Assembly: GCF_050947335.1 (NCBI RefSeq)
Contig: NC_134991.1
Location: forward strand, 4,216,001-4,280,000
Source: Megachile rotundata
Lineage: Eukaryota; Arthropoda; Insecta; Hymenoptera; Megachilidae
DNA: 64,000 bases
Direction of reading: 5' to 3'
The position numbers and the translations under genes are program-made. Shown piece by piece: positions 49,683 through 62,040 of the stretch (within the stretch, counting starts at the first letter, position 1; each line of letters opens with the position of its first letter). The notes below the pieces were generated by a model, which made no database searches, was not told the origin of the DNA, and saw nothing but the letters and a program-made list of their open reading frames with translations.

Positions 49683-52034
49683 CTATTTAAGCAGCTTTCA
49701 CATTATAAGGCCGATGTCATATTTTCGTTAAAGACGAACGTCCGGGAAGCAGCCTGAGATGCTTAACTCGATGTGCCGTGAATGAACACCCGTTTCAATT
49801 CATTAATTTTTCATCACAAATATAGAATTAATTTTACTAATTGAAACTTTTGGTTTCGCGACTGAAAATTTTATGAGACGCGTTAAATTTGATCTTTGAA
49901 CACTACGCTTCTCGGTACTAATCAAATGCCATTTTCAAGCATAATAATGTTACATAGAATTTATTTTATGTAAAGTGGTTTGATTTCTTTTTCCTTATAT
50001 TCAATTGTGTCAGATCTGATATTTGAAGTATTTCGAGAGCGTGACACTATGAATCAGTGGGGCATTTTGGATTTAATCTCGGAAAGAGCAAAGTTGAACA
50101 AATATTGTTTTCAATGTAGATCTTTAAAATTCATTTGGTAATTTTAGAATTTGTTTCAGGAATAAAATGTAGTTTTTTATCTTTACTTTTTAAATACCAA
50201 ATAGTAGGAATTACTTCGTAAATAGTTTGTAGTAACTAATTTATACTAAAAAATAAAAAAATAAATTACCTTTAATTAAGCAAATATTTTTATCGTAGAT
50301 TTAACCACAGTTGATAAAAAGTATGTCTTTTTTTTGTTTACATGCCAATATTAATAATTACCATATCATTAATTTCTGATAATTGATTATTCAAGAATTT
50401 TTTATAAACTGTAGGTAATGGTGCAATAAATTTTGTATGCATTATTAATAAAGATTTTAATTAAATCAATGTAAAATTACGAAAATAAATAATCATTTGT
50501 TTTCTTTAGAATTATACAATGTATAGTTCCTGAGAAATATCGATAATCCTATTTTTTAAAATTGTAATTAACGTACATACAATTAAAATTTTTTAAACGT
50601 TGAACTTGAGCCTTGACTATTGTAAGATATGATTTGGTTTCAATTAAATTTCATATTAATTTTCAGTTTTTTCTGCTACGCACTGCACCGATATTTTTTT
50701 CTGTAAATTCTTAAAACTCAGCAGCTTTCATAATTTTCACAGTCACGTTCAAAGAATTCTACAGTAAGTATAATAAATCGAAAATCTTATTAATTCAATT
50801 TTTAATATATCAGAAGTATAAATAAGTTCTTACGGTTGCGTTAAAAACGGCGCACAATAGCTTCTACAACAATAGGTTACAACTTGAAGTGACTCAAACT
50901 ATCATTTCCAATTGGTTGCATGCAATGAAAAAAATCCACACGGAAAAAGTGCATCATCAGTTGATTAAAGATTACGGTGAATAGCATTTGAATCATTGAT
51001 TTGTACTCTTAAAACACTTTTGCATACTCTTAAAATACTTTAAATGCATGCCGATATATGAAACATATGAAATTTTTAAAACATAAAAAATATACTACGT
51101 TAATTCTGCATGCACGAGATCGTGGGTGAAGTCTAAATCATTTACGACAGTTGACGTCAAAATAAATATTCGATGGGCAGATCGATGGGCAAATTATTGC
51201 CCATTATTACTGTTATTAATACTCATCTGTCATAAAATAGTACTTTATCAATTCCTTTCACGAAACTAATCTCTTAATATAAATAATCTCAATTTTAACT
51301 TTAACCTCCAATTTTAGTTCCAACCTCACTTTGCACCAAGCAGTAATTAATTTAGACGATTTCGTTAAATTTTGTACTGATTTATTCAAAATATTCATGA
51401 AAGGAAATCTACATGTCATCTGATCTTTCGAGTAAATCTATTATTCAAATTTTAACTGAATATAAAAAAGAGAACCGTTAAATGTATCTTGAGGAACGCA
51501 TGTACATCGAACCAGCATGAAAGGTTAAGCGATCACAATAGAATGCAAAGAGTGATTCAATTACTTGAACGAGAAACTTCAACTTGTATAACAAAACGAT
51601 ACACAGACTCCTAAATGATAACAGGAAATAATAGATTTGAAAGTAAAATGCTTTGATTTAAATGGTTGTATTGTTTCTTATATTAAACCTTTGCACTCGA
51701 AAGGTGACCCACACTCACCGTTCCGTTCAATACAATTTGAAAGAGATATTTAACTAAGAGTTAGCACTTAGAGATTACACTTTATCTAGAGTGTTATGCA
51801 TATGATGTACAAACGGAGAATATACAACCATAATAGCTGTAAAGGTATAGAAATAATTTCAAAGAACTCCAAAAAAATTTTTTAGAAGATTTAAAGTTGC
51901 CATGTGGCAACTAAAAAGTAAAAAGTAAAAATTCGAGTGTTAAGGGTTAATAAATGTATTATTGAAAAATACCGATGGAGCTTGTTTATACTTCTAATAT
52001 TAAGTATAGAAAGAAATGAAAAAATTGTACAAAC
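49683..52034 (-). other. cnc intron (2.35 kb)
   Basis: Bounded by donor GTTTGTAC (minus strand, from 52034) and acceptor TTAAATAG. AT-rich with no repeat element or exon recognised. Confidence 0.75.
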
Positions 52035-52345
52035 CTCTGATTGAGCTTCATCGAGGCCAACGAGTTGAAGCGCCTCCTCGAGATTGAATCCGTCGGGAAG
52101 ACCCAAAGTATCGTTGTTTAGTAGACCATCGACTCCAGCACTTCCTAAGAGGCCACCTCCGAGTAAGTCCGAGGAAAACTCATTCTCAAGCTCTAAGGTG
52201 TCAGTTAATCCCAGAGAATCATCGGTTAATCCCGCTAACGGATGATTGTTTAGGTCCAGCGACGCATCTGCGAGAAGCTGATCGTCTTCTTCGACCGCGC
52301 TGCTTGCGTTTTCTCTTTGATCGCCAGACTTGAGAATATATTCAC
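52035..52345 (-). CDS. cnc: cnc coding exon, N-terminal acidic region of CncC
   Basis: 311 bases on the minus strand. The acceptor GTATGTTACAG precedes 52345 and the donor after 52035 is GTTTGTAC. The first two bases complete a codon from an upstream exon and it ends in phase 0, matching the next exon. It encodes an acidic, Leu-rich segment: EYILKSGDQ, ADASLDLNNHPLAGL, TLELENEF, DLLGGGLLG, then LPDGFNLEEALQLVGLDE. The last block is a strong insect CncC signature. No DLG degron is visible here; in this family it lies further upstream. The start codon therefore lies to the right of 52345 in an exon I did not find, perhaps past the window end. Confidence 0.9.
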
Positions 52346-53757
52346 CTGTAACATACCACCAGTGATATTAATAGCATCCAGATTTCTAATACTATGTAAT
52401 AAAGCTAGTGATTACGTTTATTGGTGGAAAAATTGTTTGTTCGACTATGCTCTGAAGTACGTCATGTACAACTTTTGCAGAAATTGTATTTGTGTAAATA
52501 TAGGTACGTTATAAAAGGAAAATTCTTCTTTTCGAAACTTTTCAAATCTTTAAACTAATTATTAAATAAATTTTTTGTTTTACGAAGTTTGAAAACTTTG
52601 TGTTGCGAAAATGTTTAACTTTGGAAATTTTTACAAAAAAGTATCTAATTTGATAATAAATGGTTTCCGGTTTGTCTCATTTCCATTGTTCAAATACGAG
52701 TATTTTATTGAATAAAGTACAGTAAATGTTTACTTCGAAAATATTTAAGCGCAAACTTAACAAGTTGTTTATAAAAGTTTAGGCTTTATTGAAACGTTTT
52801 TAAAATGATTATTTGTAAATAGTTTTAAGCATGATAGACAACTCTAAAAAGAGACATGAAATCAATTTTCACTTAGAGATTCACCAGCAATTTCCCTTTT
52901 TTTTAACCATAATTTTATTGCTTATTTTTATCGTTTGTGTACAAGACGTGTATATTTCTACAATATAATCGAATATAACAAAGATATTTTATCGTGACAT
53001 TTCAAATATATTTATTTATTCTAATGACAATTTTTTATATTTATTGTTATCCTCCTATCATTAAGATGAAGTTTCGAAGACATTGCAGATTTTATTATTT
53101 TATTTATTTCTGTTCTGTATATATTTTCTTATTTTACCTACTTTGTAACAGAACAATATACTCATTCGTGAAGACTGCTCTATTCAGTATGTTTATCTTA
53201 AATAATGAAAGCTAATGAGTGCGCGATAGGGCTGATAAGCATTCTCTTGATCATAATGCAACAATTTAATCAACTGTCTCGACAAATAGACGTTTATTAT
53301 GGCATAGGTCTTTTGCCATGACTGGCAAAAACTACTAACACATAGTCCGAAGTAGTGAAATAAGTGATGACAGCAATATGAATTGGGGAAACAGATTTAA
53401 TGACAATGATATTTACGAAAATTTTGCATTATTCATTCTTAATCTGTTTTGAAAATATATGTTATATATCGCCATATTTTGTTTTTTATCAATTTTTCTT
53501 GCAGCTGTTATTGTTTATACGACAGTTCTTTACAGGTCAGTTTTATTAGTTTAAATTTAGTAAGTAACTGATCAAATTATTACGATTAGATAAAACAGCC
53601 CGTTTTCGATATGGTATTATGGTTTAAATAATAACAAAATATAACCTTTATTGTTAGTATCACATACATAGTTTAACTAAATTTTGATATGTCTATGTCT
53701 ATGTTCGATACGTGAGAAATATAATGCAGTATAAGAAGTATTCGAAACTCTTTTTAA
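52346..53757 (-). other. cnc 5' intron, no features
   Basis: AT-rich intronic DNA. Open frames of 60-73 residues here are Phe/Tyr/Leu/Ile-rich, as expected of AT-rich random sequence. Confidence 0.5.
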
Positions 53758-54783
53758 CCGACTTCGAAAAAGGAGGAGGTTACTCAATTCGATCAGTATA
53801 TATTTTTTTTTTTTTTTTTTTTTTCCTATGTGTGCCCGCCGATTACGCCTAGCTGGATGGACCAATCGGAACGAAACCTTTTGCATCTGTTAGGTTCTGA
53901 CTCCCCATTGGTACCATTATCAACAAATTTTTCATTTTTTAATTGCAAAGTATTGTTATTGCAAAAAAACCGGCAACTTTTGAAATAAAGTTTTGTCGAT
54001 TTTAGTGCGCTTTTAATATCTTATCACGGACATGATTCTGAACAATTTTGTTCATATACAAATTTCGCGGAAAGGTTTAGTTTTCGAGATATTAGCGAAA
54101 AATTGTTGAAAAGTTTTGAAATCAACTTTGGACGATTTTCATGTCCTTTTAGTATGTTATCAGGGACACGATTCTGAACAACTTTTTCCTTATCCACAAT
54201 TAAGGGGAAGCTTTAGTTTTCGAGTTATTAGCGAAAAACTAATGTTACTAATATATTGAATACTACGTATGCCTCCGTGTCTCTGGTGGTGTATAGAGTC
54301 AACATGCAGTCGCCGATTTTCTACTGTTTCTACAAACACGTCTTGCCGGCCGATAAAAAGCGTGAAATAAAATAATTTTTAGAAAAAAAAATACACCGAC
54401 TTCGAAATGCACTAAAAAGTATAAAATAATTTCTACTTCCTAATGAAGTAATTTCTATTTCATTCAGTCATACAATTACGTAACAGATGTGAATGAAACC
54501 TATTTACTCGTTAGGTATTATATTAAATACATTTCAACCTTTTCGGAGGCGGCGCAAAATTAAAAGATTATTTTGAATATGTTATTTAATTTTGCGCCGC
54601 CTCCGAAAAGGTTGAAATGTATTTAATATAATACTTAACGAGTAAATAGGTTTCATTCACATCTATTACGTAATTGTATGATTGAATGAAATAGAAATTA
54701 CTTCATTAGGAAATAGAAATTATTTTATACTTTTTAGTGCATTTCGAAGTCGGTGTATTTTTTTTCTAAAAATTATTTTATTT
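53758..54783. mobile_element. Composite CCGACTTCGAA element with 418-bp near-perfect hairpin
   Basis: CCGACTTCGAAAAAGG at 53758 and GCATTTCGAAGTCGG ending about 54755 are the two ends also seen at 33487-33943, in reverse orientation. Within it, 54366-54563 and 54585-54783 are nearly identical inverted arms of about 198 bases around a 21-base loop. Each arm contains a complete CCGACTTCGAAATGC end. The structure looks like a self-duplicated end producing a foldback. A run of T (53803-53822) and repeated TTTTCGAGATATTAGCGAAAAA-like blocks lie inside. It sits in the cnc intron 1.4 kb from a coding exon. Confidence 0.8.
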
Positions 54784-57640
54784 ATAGAACAGTAAATACT
54801 ACTGAGATTTTTAAGTAGTTTATTTATAAATAATTCAATCGATTATTGAGTATCGAAGATACTCTGTGTTTAATATAGTTTTAAAAAACTCGAGAAACAG
54901 TATTCAATAATAATTACAATACTTATAAGTATAATTACAATGAATTATAAATTAATTATAATGAGGTAATAATAACATCTTTTATCGTACAACCAATAAA
55001 AACAAAAATAATATTTCCATTTCCAATGCGCTTATTTATTAGTAATTATGTTGAGTATTATGTATTAAAGACACTACAATAATATGATTGGTGCTCCATT
55101 TTTTCAAATCTCGAATATTTAATTAATTATGAATAATCATCAACGAAGTGTTAATTAGGAAATGATTTCCCGCCGTAATTCAAAACGACGGTATATTAAC
55201 TCAGTTCCACTCTAATTGCAAACTTGTTGACATTTCACATTGTATTAGTGTAAAATTGTGTAAAGTTGCTGTAAAACATATTTGTAATTGTATTAGAAAC
55301 GAAGTACAATAGCGAGAGAAAGGAATACAGACAATAATATCAGATCATTGGTGATTTCATTGAACGAAAGGCAAAACGTTACGACAAACTGCAGATATAT
55401 TAGCATTAAATAGATCTATGATTTACAATGTATGTAAAAGTCATTTCAAAAATGAGTTCAATGAACATTAACTGTAATTATCGCATAATCTAAGAAAGCA
55501 GTTTTGTTTTATCTATTATGTTGTTCGCACGTTTTGCAAATAAAAATATAATCTTGATAAGAAGATACAGATTGCAGTTGGTAATTAACAGAGTTATTCT
55601 AGAAATCGAAATATCAATTATACCATTATTTATTGTAATATAATAAATTATTTACACTACTGCATTTTTAACAGGTTGTTCTACGTTCTCGGTACTCATT
55701 TGTAAGCAGCTTAACTTGATATTGATGATTTGTGAGTATGTGTTTGCTTATGTTTTTAAAAGAAAACTAGAAAAAGTATGAAAAATAAGTGAGAATAAGT
55801 TTTCAAGTTTAATGGTTACACATGTTAAGAACGGTTGTTCGAATTATTAATATGTATGTATACTTTAACAAATTGTAAATAATTTATGAAAATTTAAAAA
55901 CCATTCTTGTATAATGCTAGAAAAATAACATGTTAATTTTGCGTAATATAACGGGTTTTCAGGTAATTATGTCGCATACACTAATTATTTTAGAATTATA
56001 TTTAAAATCGTTTAACTTTAATTATTATGTGTTTAACTTTTATTATTGTTAATCATTAAACAAGTATATTGTTAAACGCATTTGCTGAAGATACATTATT
56101 AATTATAAGATAAGAAACCTATTTTAAAACTACTTTTATAATGTTACTTTCTTACTCGAAAGGTATTATAAAATTACTGAAAAAATGAAGAAATATTTGA
56201 ACAAAAAATAAACAATTTCAATAAGAAACTTAACGCAATAATAAAGTAATAACGTAAAAATAATAGAATAATAATAAAGTACACGTACTTCTCACCCATA
56301 GCTTTTAGTTAATGACTGACAGTAAATATGCTTAATTTCTGTTTACATTATATCATAAAAGTATTTGGATCAATTTGTAATGTTTGAATAAAGAGTTAGA
56401 AACAAGAAGTTTTATAAGTGTATTTAGCCTATAATCATTTTCACACAAAGATTATATTATTTATCACATTTATCAGTATTCCGATTGTCGCGTTCCGTTT
56501 CTGTCAGAATTTCAGTCACGATTTATACGAATTTATATGAACGAACACTCGATCATTTTAAAACACTAATAATCTGTTCATTAACCACAAGAAATCAGTT
56601 TAATCGTGTCAGGTGATAGTTTACTAGCGATAGGTATCTATTACGACCACAGCTTTCAAGTTGAACTAACACTACATTCCTTCAGCCTCAAAATTCAAAT
56701 AAAACTTATGAAATTAATACTAAAACTAATATTAAAAAAAAAAATGATGTCCAATGTTATGTGATAGATGTGAAAGGTAAAATTGATTGAAAATATATAA
56801 AATAATTCATATATAATTCATTTAAAAATAAACAGTACGTATTTCAATAAAGAATTTTTCAGGGTTCGCTGGACATCGTTCAAATATGGCGACAAAAATC
56901 ATTGTAGTGTGACTTGACTTTTCAAAAATATCGTCTTGTAGATATAACGTACGTACAGAATTTCTCAGTTTCTTACTACCGTGTTTATTAACATGTTCTA
57001 TTCGTGAAAATAAAAAGAGATTTGTATCAACATATAGATTTAAATACTTTATTAAAAAGTTGTATTAAAAACACGAAATGACAACGGACTGTTTTGTTGT
57101 TCGATATCACATAAAGGATGTTTTAGTTTTATCCATACAACTTTACTAGCATATTCTATAAATAATAATACGAATACATGTTTGTATAGGCATATGGAAT
57201 ATGTTGGTAAAACCTCCAAGTAATGCAACCTATAAATCCACTTGTATATTAATACAAAAAATCAGACATTGGAAATCAATTTCTTTAAAATATTAACACG
57301 TATATGACAATGTAACTTGAAAAACTAACCGATGTTATGGATTATTTTGTACTTCATTGTATAATAGAGTTATTTCTGCATATATGAACGAAATAAATGT
57401 ATCCGTTTCATAAAATCCTTCGTTTCTCAAAGTGGGAAGTTAAATGACACACCACAGACTTTTGCAACTTTAAAAGTGAATATGACAGATACACAAAAGT
57501 TGTGACATAGGCACTTCATCACTCACAATGAATTGAACGTGCAAAAAATATAACCAACATATTTTCCATACGTAATTAACATATCTTGAAATCTACAATA
57601 ATAGCTGTCAGAAATTACTTATGTATAAATAGATTAAAAA
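54784..57640. other. Intronic AT-rich DNA without recognised features
   Basis: No exon, RNA gene, element end or repeat island was recognised in nearly 2.9 kb. Confidence 0.4.
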
Positions 57641-58425
57641 TTTAATAGTTCCATGGATTTTATCTATGGCAGCACCCCTCAAATATGATACGTTTATAGT
57701 AGGAAGTTAAAAAAATATTTCAGTTTACTATTTATTTAATTTATAAGTAATTCAAATGTTCAAAAGTCTCATACACTCTATCTGTGATTACACGTCTCGA
57801 ATGTGATACCTGAATGTTAAGGTGAAGTGGGGTAAGTTCGAAAACGGGGCAAGTGCATATACAAGCTATTTTTATTACAATATGAGCGAAATTTCTCCAT
57901 TTAGTATGTTTGTTTCCTTGCTTTGTTTCACTATATCCCCTTTTATATTTCAGCTAAGAGTACTTGTTTGCAGTATAGAGTACTTGCATAATGCAGTAAA
58001 AAGCATTTTATAGCAGATTTGTTAATAATTCTGCTCTTGCCCCACTGCACATGAAATAAAGTTTGAAAGTATTTTAACTTCAAGTTACGCTCTTACGCCA
58101 TTTTCGGGGAAGGTGCAGAGTAGTTGACATTTTAAACAATTTCCTATCAAAATCAAAATGTACAAGGAAAATTAAGCTCCCAGTTAATATTAATTAAATA
58201 GTAGTAACTGTGCAAAGTGTTCGATATCGACAGCGCTAAGTATTTACATAGCAGATTGAAAATACTTACGTTTAAATACCAAATTTACAAAAACCAGTCT
58301 GCATTTACCCCACTTCTTATAAAATAAAACAGTACTGTAGTTTACTATTTAACTAATAATCTAAAAGTTTAGAAGTTTCACGGATTTTATCTATGCCAAC
58401 ATGTCTCGAATATTTTAGACCGCGT
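57640..58425. repeat. Diverged direct/inverted repeat cluster
   Basis: GGATTTTATCTATG and GTTTACTATTTA occur in both 57650-57740 and 58338-58400 in different order. GAAGTGGGGTAA (57824) is mirrored by TTACCCCACTTC (58303). This suggests an old insertion with partly inverted ends; no class assigned. Confidence 0.45.
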
Positions 58426-59129
58426 GATTTACTTTTATTAGAAAACACCATTTTGATCGCACCTCAGTCAAACTCTGCCGCAGCGAAAAGGTTATAGGTT
58501 AATAGCTTGTGAGATAGCATTTTTCACTAGTTAACCGTTATATTATTCAATTTACATAATATTACGTATCGGTAAAGATAATTCGATTCATTAATGGTCT
58601 ATAATTACCATTCAATGATCACTATAATCACTCTGAAGCGGGATTAACCTTTTCACGTATCGTAACCGCGTATGCGAACAATTATGCAAATAGATTTTTC
58701 TCATTATTATTGATTAAATGCATCTTGTGTTTATGATGTACGTATATAAAGACGTATTTAACTCATTTAACTTATTTATAGCGAATAGTTGTTGGCAATG
58801 TGTGAGATTTTTGTTAAGATTTTGAGCAATGCGTGTGAAGTAAAGAAATATTTGCATGAAGGATTAAATAGATACAAATTATTTGGCTGTTATTAGAGAA
58901 GGAAGTTTCCAAGTAATTCTTCTTATAAATCACGAAAATACTAGTTTTTATATATTTACAAAACATGAACATCGAGTTAGACAAATATGAAGTTAAAATC
59001 TTAAAAATTTAGAAAAAATTATATTTTCTTGAATACATGTTAAAAGCGGTTCAGGAAATGAAAAGTGTTTTATGTTTTTTCGATTATTTAAACAGTTTAT
59101 GCTGAAATAATTGCCTTTAGAAAACTTTA

Positions 59130-59400
59130 TGGCACAAACTTCCAAATTTTCAAATTTTCAAGTCTCTAAATTTTTAAACTTCCAAATTTCCAAATTTCTA
59201 AATTTTTTCATTTTCAAATCTCCAATTCGTGAGTTACCGAATTGACAAATTTCCGACTGTCTTTATTTACAACATCTTTAATTTCGAAATCCCGAAAATT
59301 CTAAACATCTCACTTCCTAAATTTCTGTACTTCTACATTTACATTTTTATAATTTTTTACATTTTCAAAAGTTGAAATATCCAAATATCCGAAAACTGTT
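59130..59400. repeat. Degenerate A3T3 repeat island (pyrimidine strand on +)
   Basis: TTCCAAATTTTCAAATTTTC and TTTCTAAATTT words; polarity is reversed relative to most islands. Confidence 0.7.
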
Positions 59401-59499
59401 GTGTATGGTCTCTCATATCACACTTTTTCTCATTTATTTAAATTTTGAAATAACGACAAAGAGGTTTTAGATTCCGGTAATATTTTGTATAATTAAATA

Positions 59500-59735
59500 T
59501 TGGGTTGTCCGGAAAGTTCGTGCCGATTTTGAAGGGGCTTTGAAACGCAGCTCATTTAAATTTAGTATACATTTATTAAATTTACAGGTGCTATTCAATT
59601 CTATAACCTTTCTCCATCTTTCAAGTAACTGGAGAATTCCTTCCAGAACGTCTCAGGTTTTTCGGTGAAAAATTTTTCTAAATAAACTTTCATGCCGCCT
59701 ACCGAAAATCGGCACGAACTTTCCGGATAACCCAA
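59500..59735 (-). mobile_element. mariner deletion derivative (236 bp)
   Basis: Inverted ends TTGGGTTGTCCGGAAAGTTC and GAACTTTCCGGATAACCCAA are flanked by TA on both sides. On the minus strand the interior encodes LERWRKVIE, the C-terminal end of a mariner transposase (E.LP.RW.KVIE.. in the family). The remainder of the transposase is deleted. One mismatch or gap separates the two ends. Confidence 0.85.
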
Positions 59736-60239
59736 TATATATTGTACACAATACAATTGTGACCTGTTTGTGACTGTCACCTTATTGGCAAACGTAGAAA
59801 AACTTCACTAGAATTTGTAACACTACGTGTGATCGCCGTCGGATCAAGTAGTAAAACAAAAACAATTATAAATGACTATATCTATGACAAAAATGAATAA
59901 ACTTACACACTGCACGTCATTATTTAATCCACAATGCACATTACACTAAACCTTCAACATTAGATTAAATAATTTTCATAAAACGAAACATGTTGAACGA
60001 TGAAAACTGCCTCATAGTTCATTTGAAGAATATCAAGTCACTTTCTAGTAAAATTTCCAATAAAACTTATTCACACATTTTATCACACGAATGCAATTTC
60101 GATGGAACGATCACAGATCTTCGAAGCACGGAATTTATAACGAAAATCCATCTGGCACATTGTTCACTCGCGATTCGATGTTCTAACTCGTGTATTATAA
60201 AAAAAGGAGAAAAAAGGAAAACAAAAAAACTGAAAAACT

Positions 60240-60565
60240 AAAAATCATTCCACGGCGATTCAACTGAAACCGGATTCACTGTGACTCGACGAAAAATCAT
60301 CCGTCCGGAGACTCGAGGACCAACTGCGGCCGACGGACAGGTAAAATTTCGGAGGAGGGACAGGAAAGGAAAAAACGTAACTAATTGAGGGACAAAGGGG
60401 TGTTGTTGAAGATCCACCTGCTGGTTTGAACAACCCCTGAATGTTCCCGCCCCACGGCCAATCGCGCGTCCCGGTTTCTACCCTACATCATCCCTTACGC
60501 ACGCTCCGGATACGACCCCGCAATTCCGTTTGCTTTCTCCATCCACCCTTCGAAACACGCAATGC
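60240..60565. promoter_or_regulatory. CpG-rich block, candidate promoter or 5' exon
   Basis: The sharpest rise in G+C in the right half of the window, with many CpGs, a GGGGCGGGAAC-like GC box on the minus strand (about 60440-60450) and an initiator-like TTTCAGTTGAATC on the minus strand near 60260. On the + strand a donor-like GACAG/GTAAAA occurs at about 60339. It could be the cnc 5' promoter reading leftward, a divergent neighbour, or an enhancer. No coding start that splices in phase to 52345 was found in it. Confidence 0.35.
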
Positions 60566-60824
60566 GTATAACTTTCTATCATTTTTTATCCTCGAGCTCC
60601 TCCAATTCAATACCGAACACGTTTCAACAGAATGAAGGATGGTAGAAATAGGCCATCTTTGTTATTGAGCGGAAAAGAAAGATTCTGACGCTGGATTAGT
60701 TTGAATGTTCTGAGAAATCAGAAATAGACAATTGGGCCGTTTATTTTGAAAGTGAAGCAAGTGTATTTCTAAAAAAATTATGATAATGATAATATTAGAT
60801 AAAACTTAATCTCTTGCCGTACAA

Positions 60825-61058
60825 TTTATTTGCCACATGCGTCAGTCAAAACTAACTATTCTTAGCTATAATGTTAAAACAAATACAGAAAATTAAAATG
60901 TTGTGAGTATATTATATTCAGCGATTCTTAATTATGCAAATTATTGTTGGACCTAAATTTCAAGTTGAAGAGTGTTAAAAATTTCTGGAAGATTTGTCTC
61001 ATTTGATTTCTAAATGCGTCACGAGTGAGACTCGTTAAAGTACGGCAAGGGGTTAATG
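60825..61058. repeat. Dispersed repeat, copy 2 of 2 (other at 49.2 kb)
   Basis: Collinear with 49225-49455, about three quarters similar by eye, ending GTACGGCAAGGGGTTAA. Confidence 0.7.
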
Positions 61059-61714
61059 TGATATTTCAATCTGTAAGCAATTTGTGGTGGAAATAGTTCA
61101 CATTCGCTAAGATTTGGGCGATGGGAGTTCGGGATGTTAACGGTATTCGAAAGATGTTTATTTTGAAAGCGGTGCAAATTTAACTGATGTTAAAATTATT
61201 GTTAGCAAAATATATTACAATTTAGGTTCGGTAAATTTTAGTCACACTTAAAATACTGTGTAAAGCTACAAATTGTTTAATAGTGAAAATAGTTTCACTG
61301 TTATCCGAAAATTATTTGCGAATTGTGGTTTATTTTGCTCAAAAGAATATATTGCTCAAAACGGTTTCAACGAAAACTGTAATAACGCCATTTTAATAAG
61401 ATCTTCATTAAAAACGAATTGTATTATTCTTTTTTATGTTTACAGAAATAAGACTCGTTGGAATCGATAATGAAAGAGGAATCTCGGGGTCGAAATCTGG
61501 ATATGAAAACAATTCAGATCAGAATTCATGATCCAAAGAAATTGAAAAAAGTAACCTAACAATTAAAATATTATCCCTTTAATTAACGATGATAATAATT
61601 TATTGATTTTGAAAGTGAAGCAAGTCCATTTGGATAAAATAAAACCTTTGCTTTAGTTTAGTCAGCAGCAGAATATCGATTCTACTTTTATTGCGCAGTA
61701 TTTATTTTTATTGA

Positions 61715-62040
61715 ACATTTGAAAATTTAGAAAATCTGGAAATTTGAAAATATACATACAAATTCAGAAATTTGATAATTTTAGAATTTAGGAATTGAAA
61801 AATTGAAGAATTGGGAAACTGTGAAAAAGTTAAAAATTAAAAAACCGAAAAATTGAAAAATTGAAAAACTGAGAAATCGAAAAATCAAAAAATTGAACAA
61901 TTGAACAATTAAAAAATTGAAACACTTGAAAACTTGAAAAATTGAAAGACTGAAAACTTGAAAAATTTAAAAATTTGAAAATCCTAAAATTAAAAAATTT
62001 TTAAATTCCGGAAATTGAAAATACTTAAATTTGAGCATTA
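61715..62040. repeat. Degenerate A-rich repeat island (GAAAAATTGAAAAATTG)
   Basis: A variant of the A3T3 family in which the unit is GAAAAATTG (9 bases), relatively regular at 61835-61925. Confidence 0.75.

Noticed and set aside
60441..60635. 64-residue + strand frame in the CpG-rich block
   Set aside because: Pro/Arg/His-rich from GC-rich promoter-like DNA; no domain or downstream exon.
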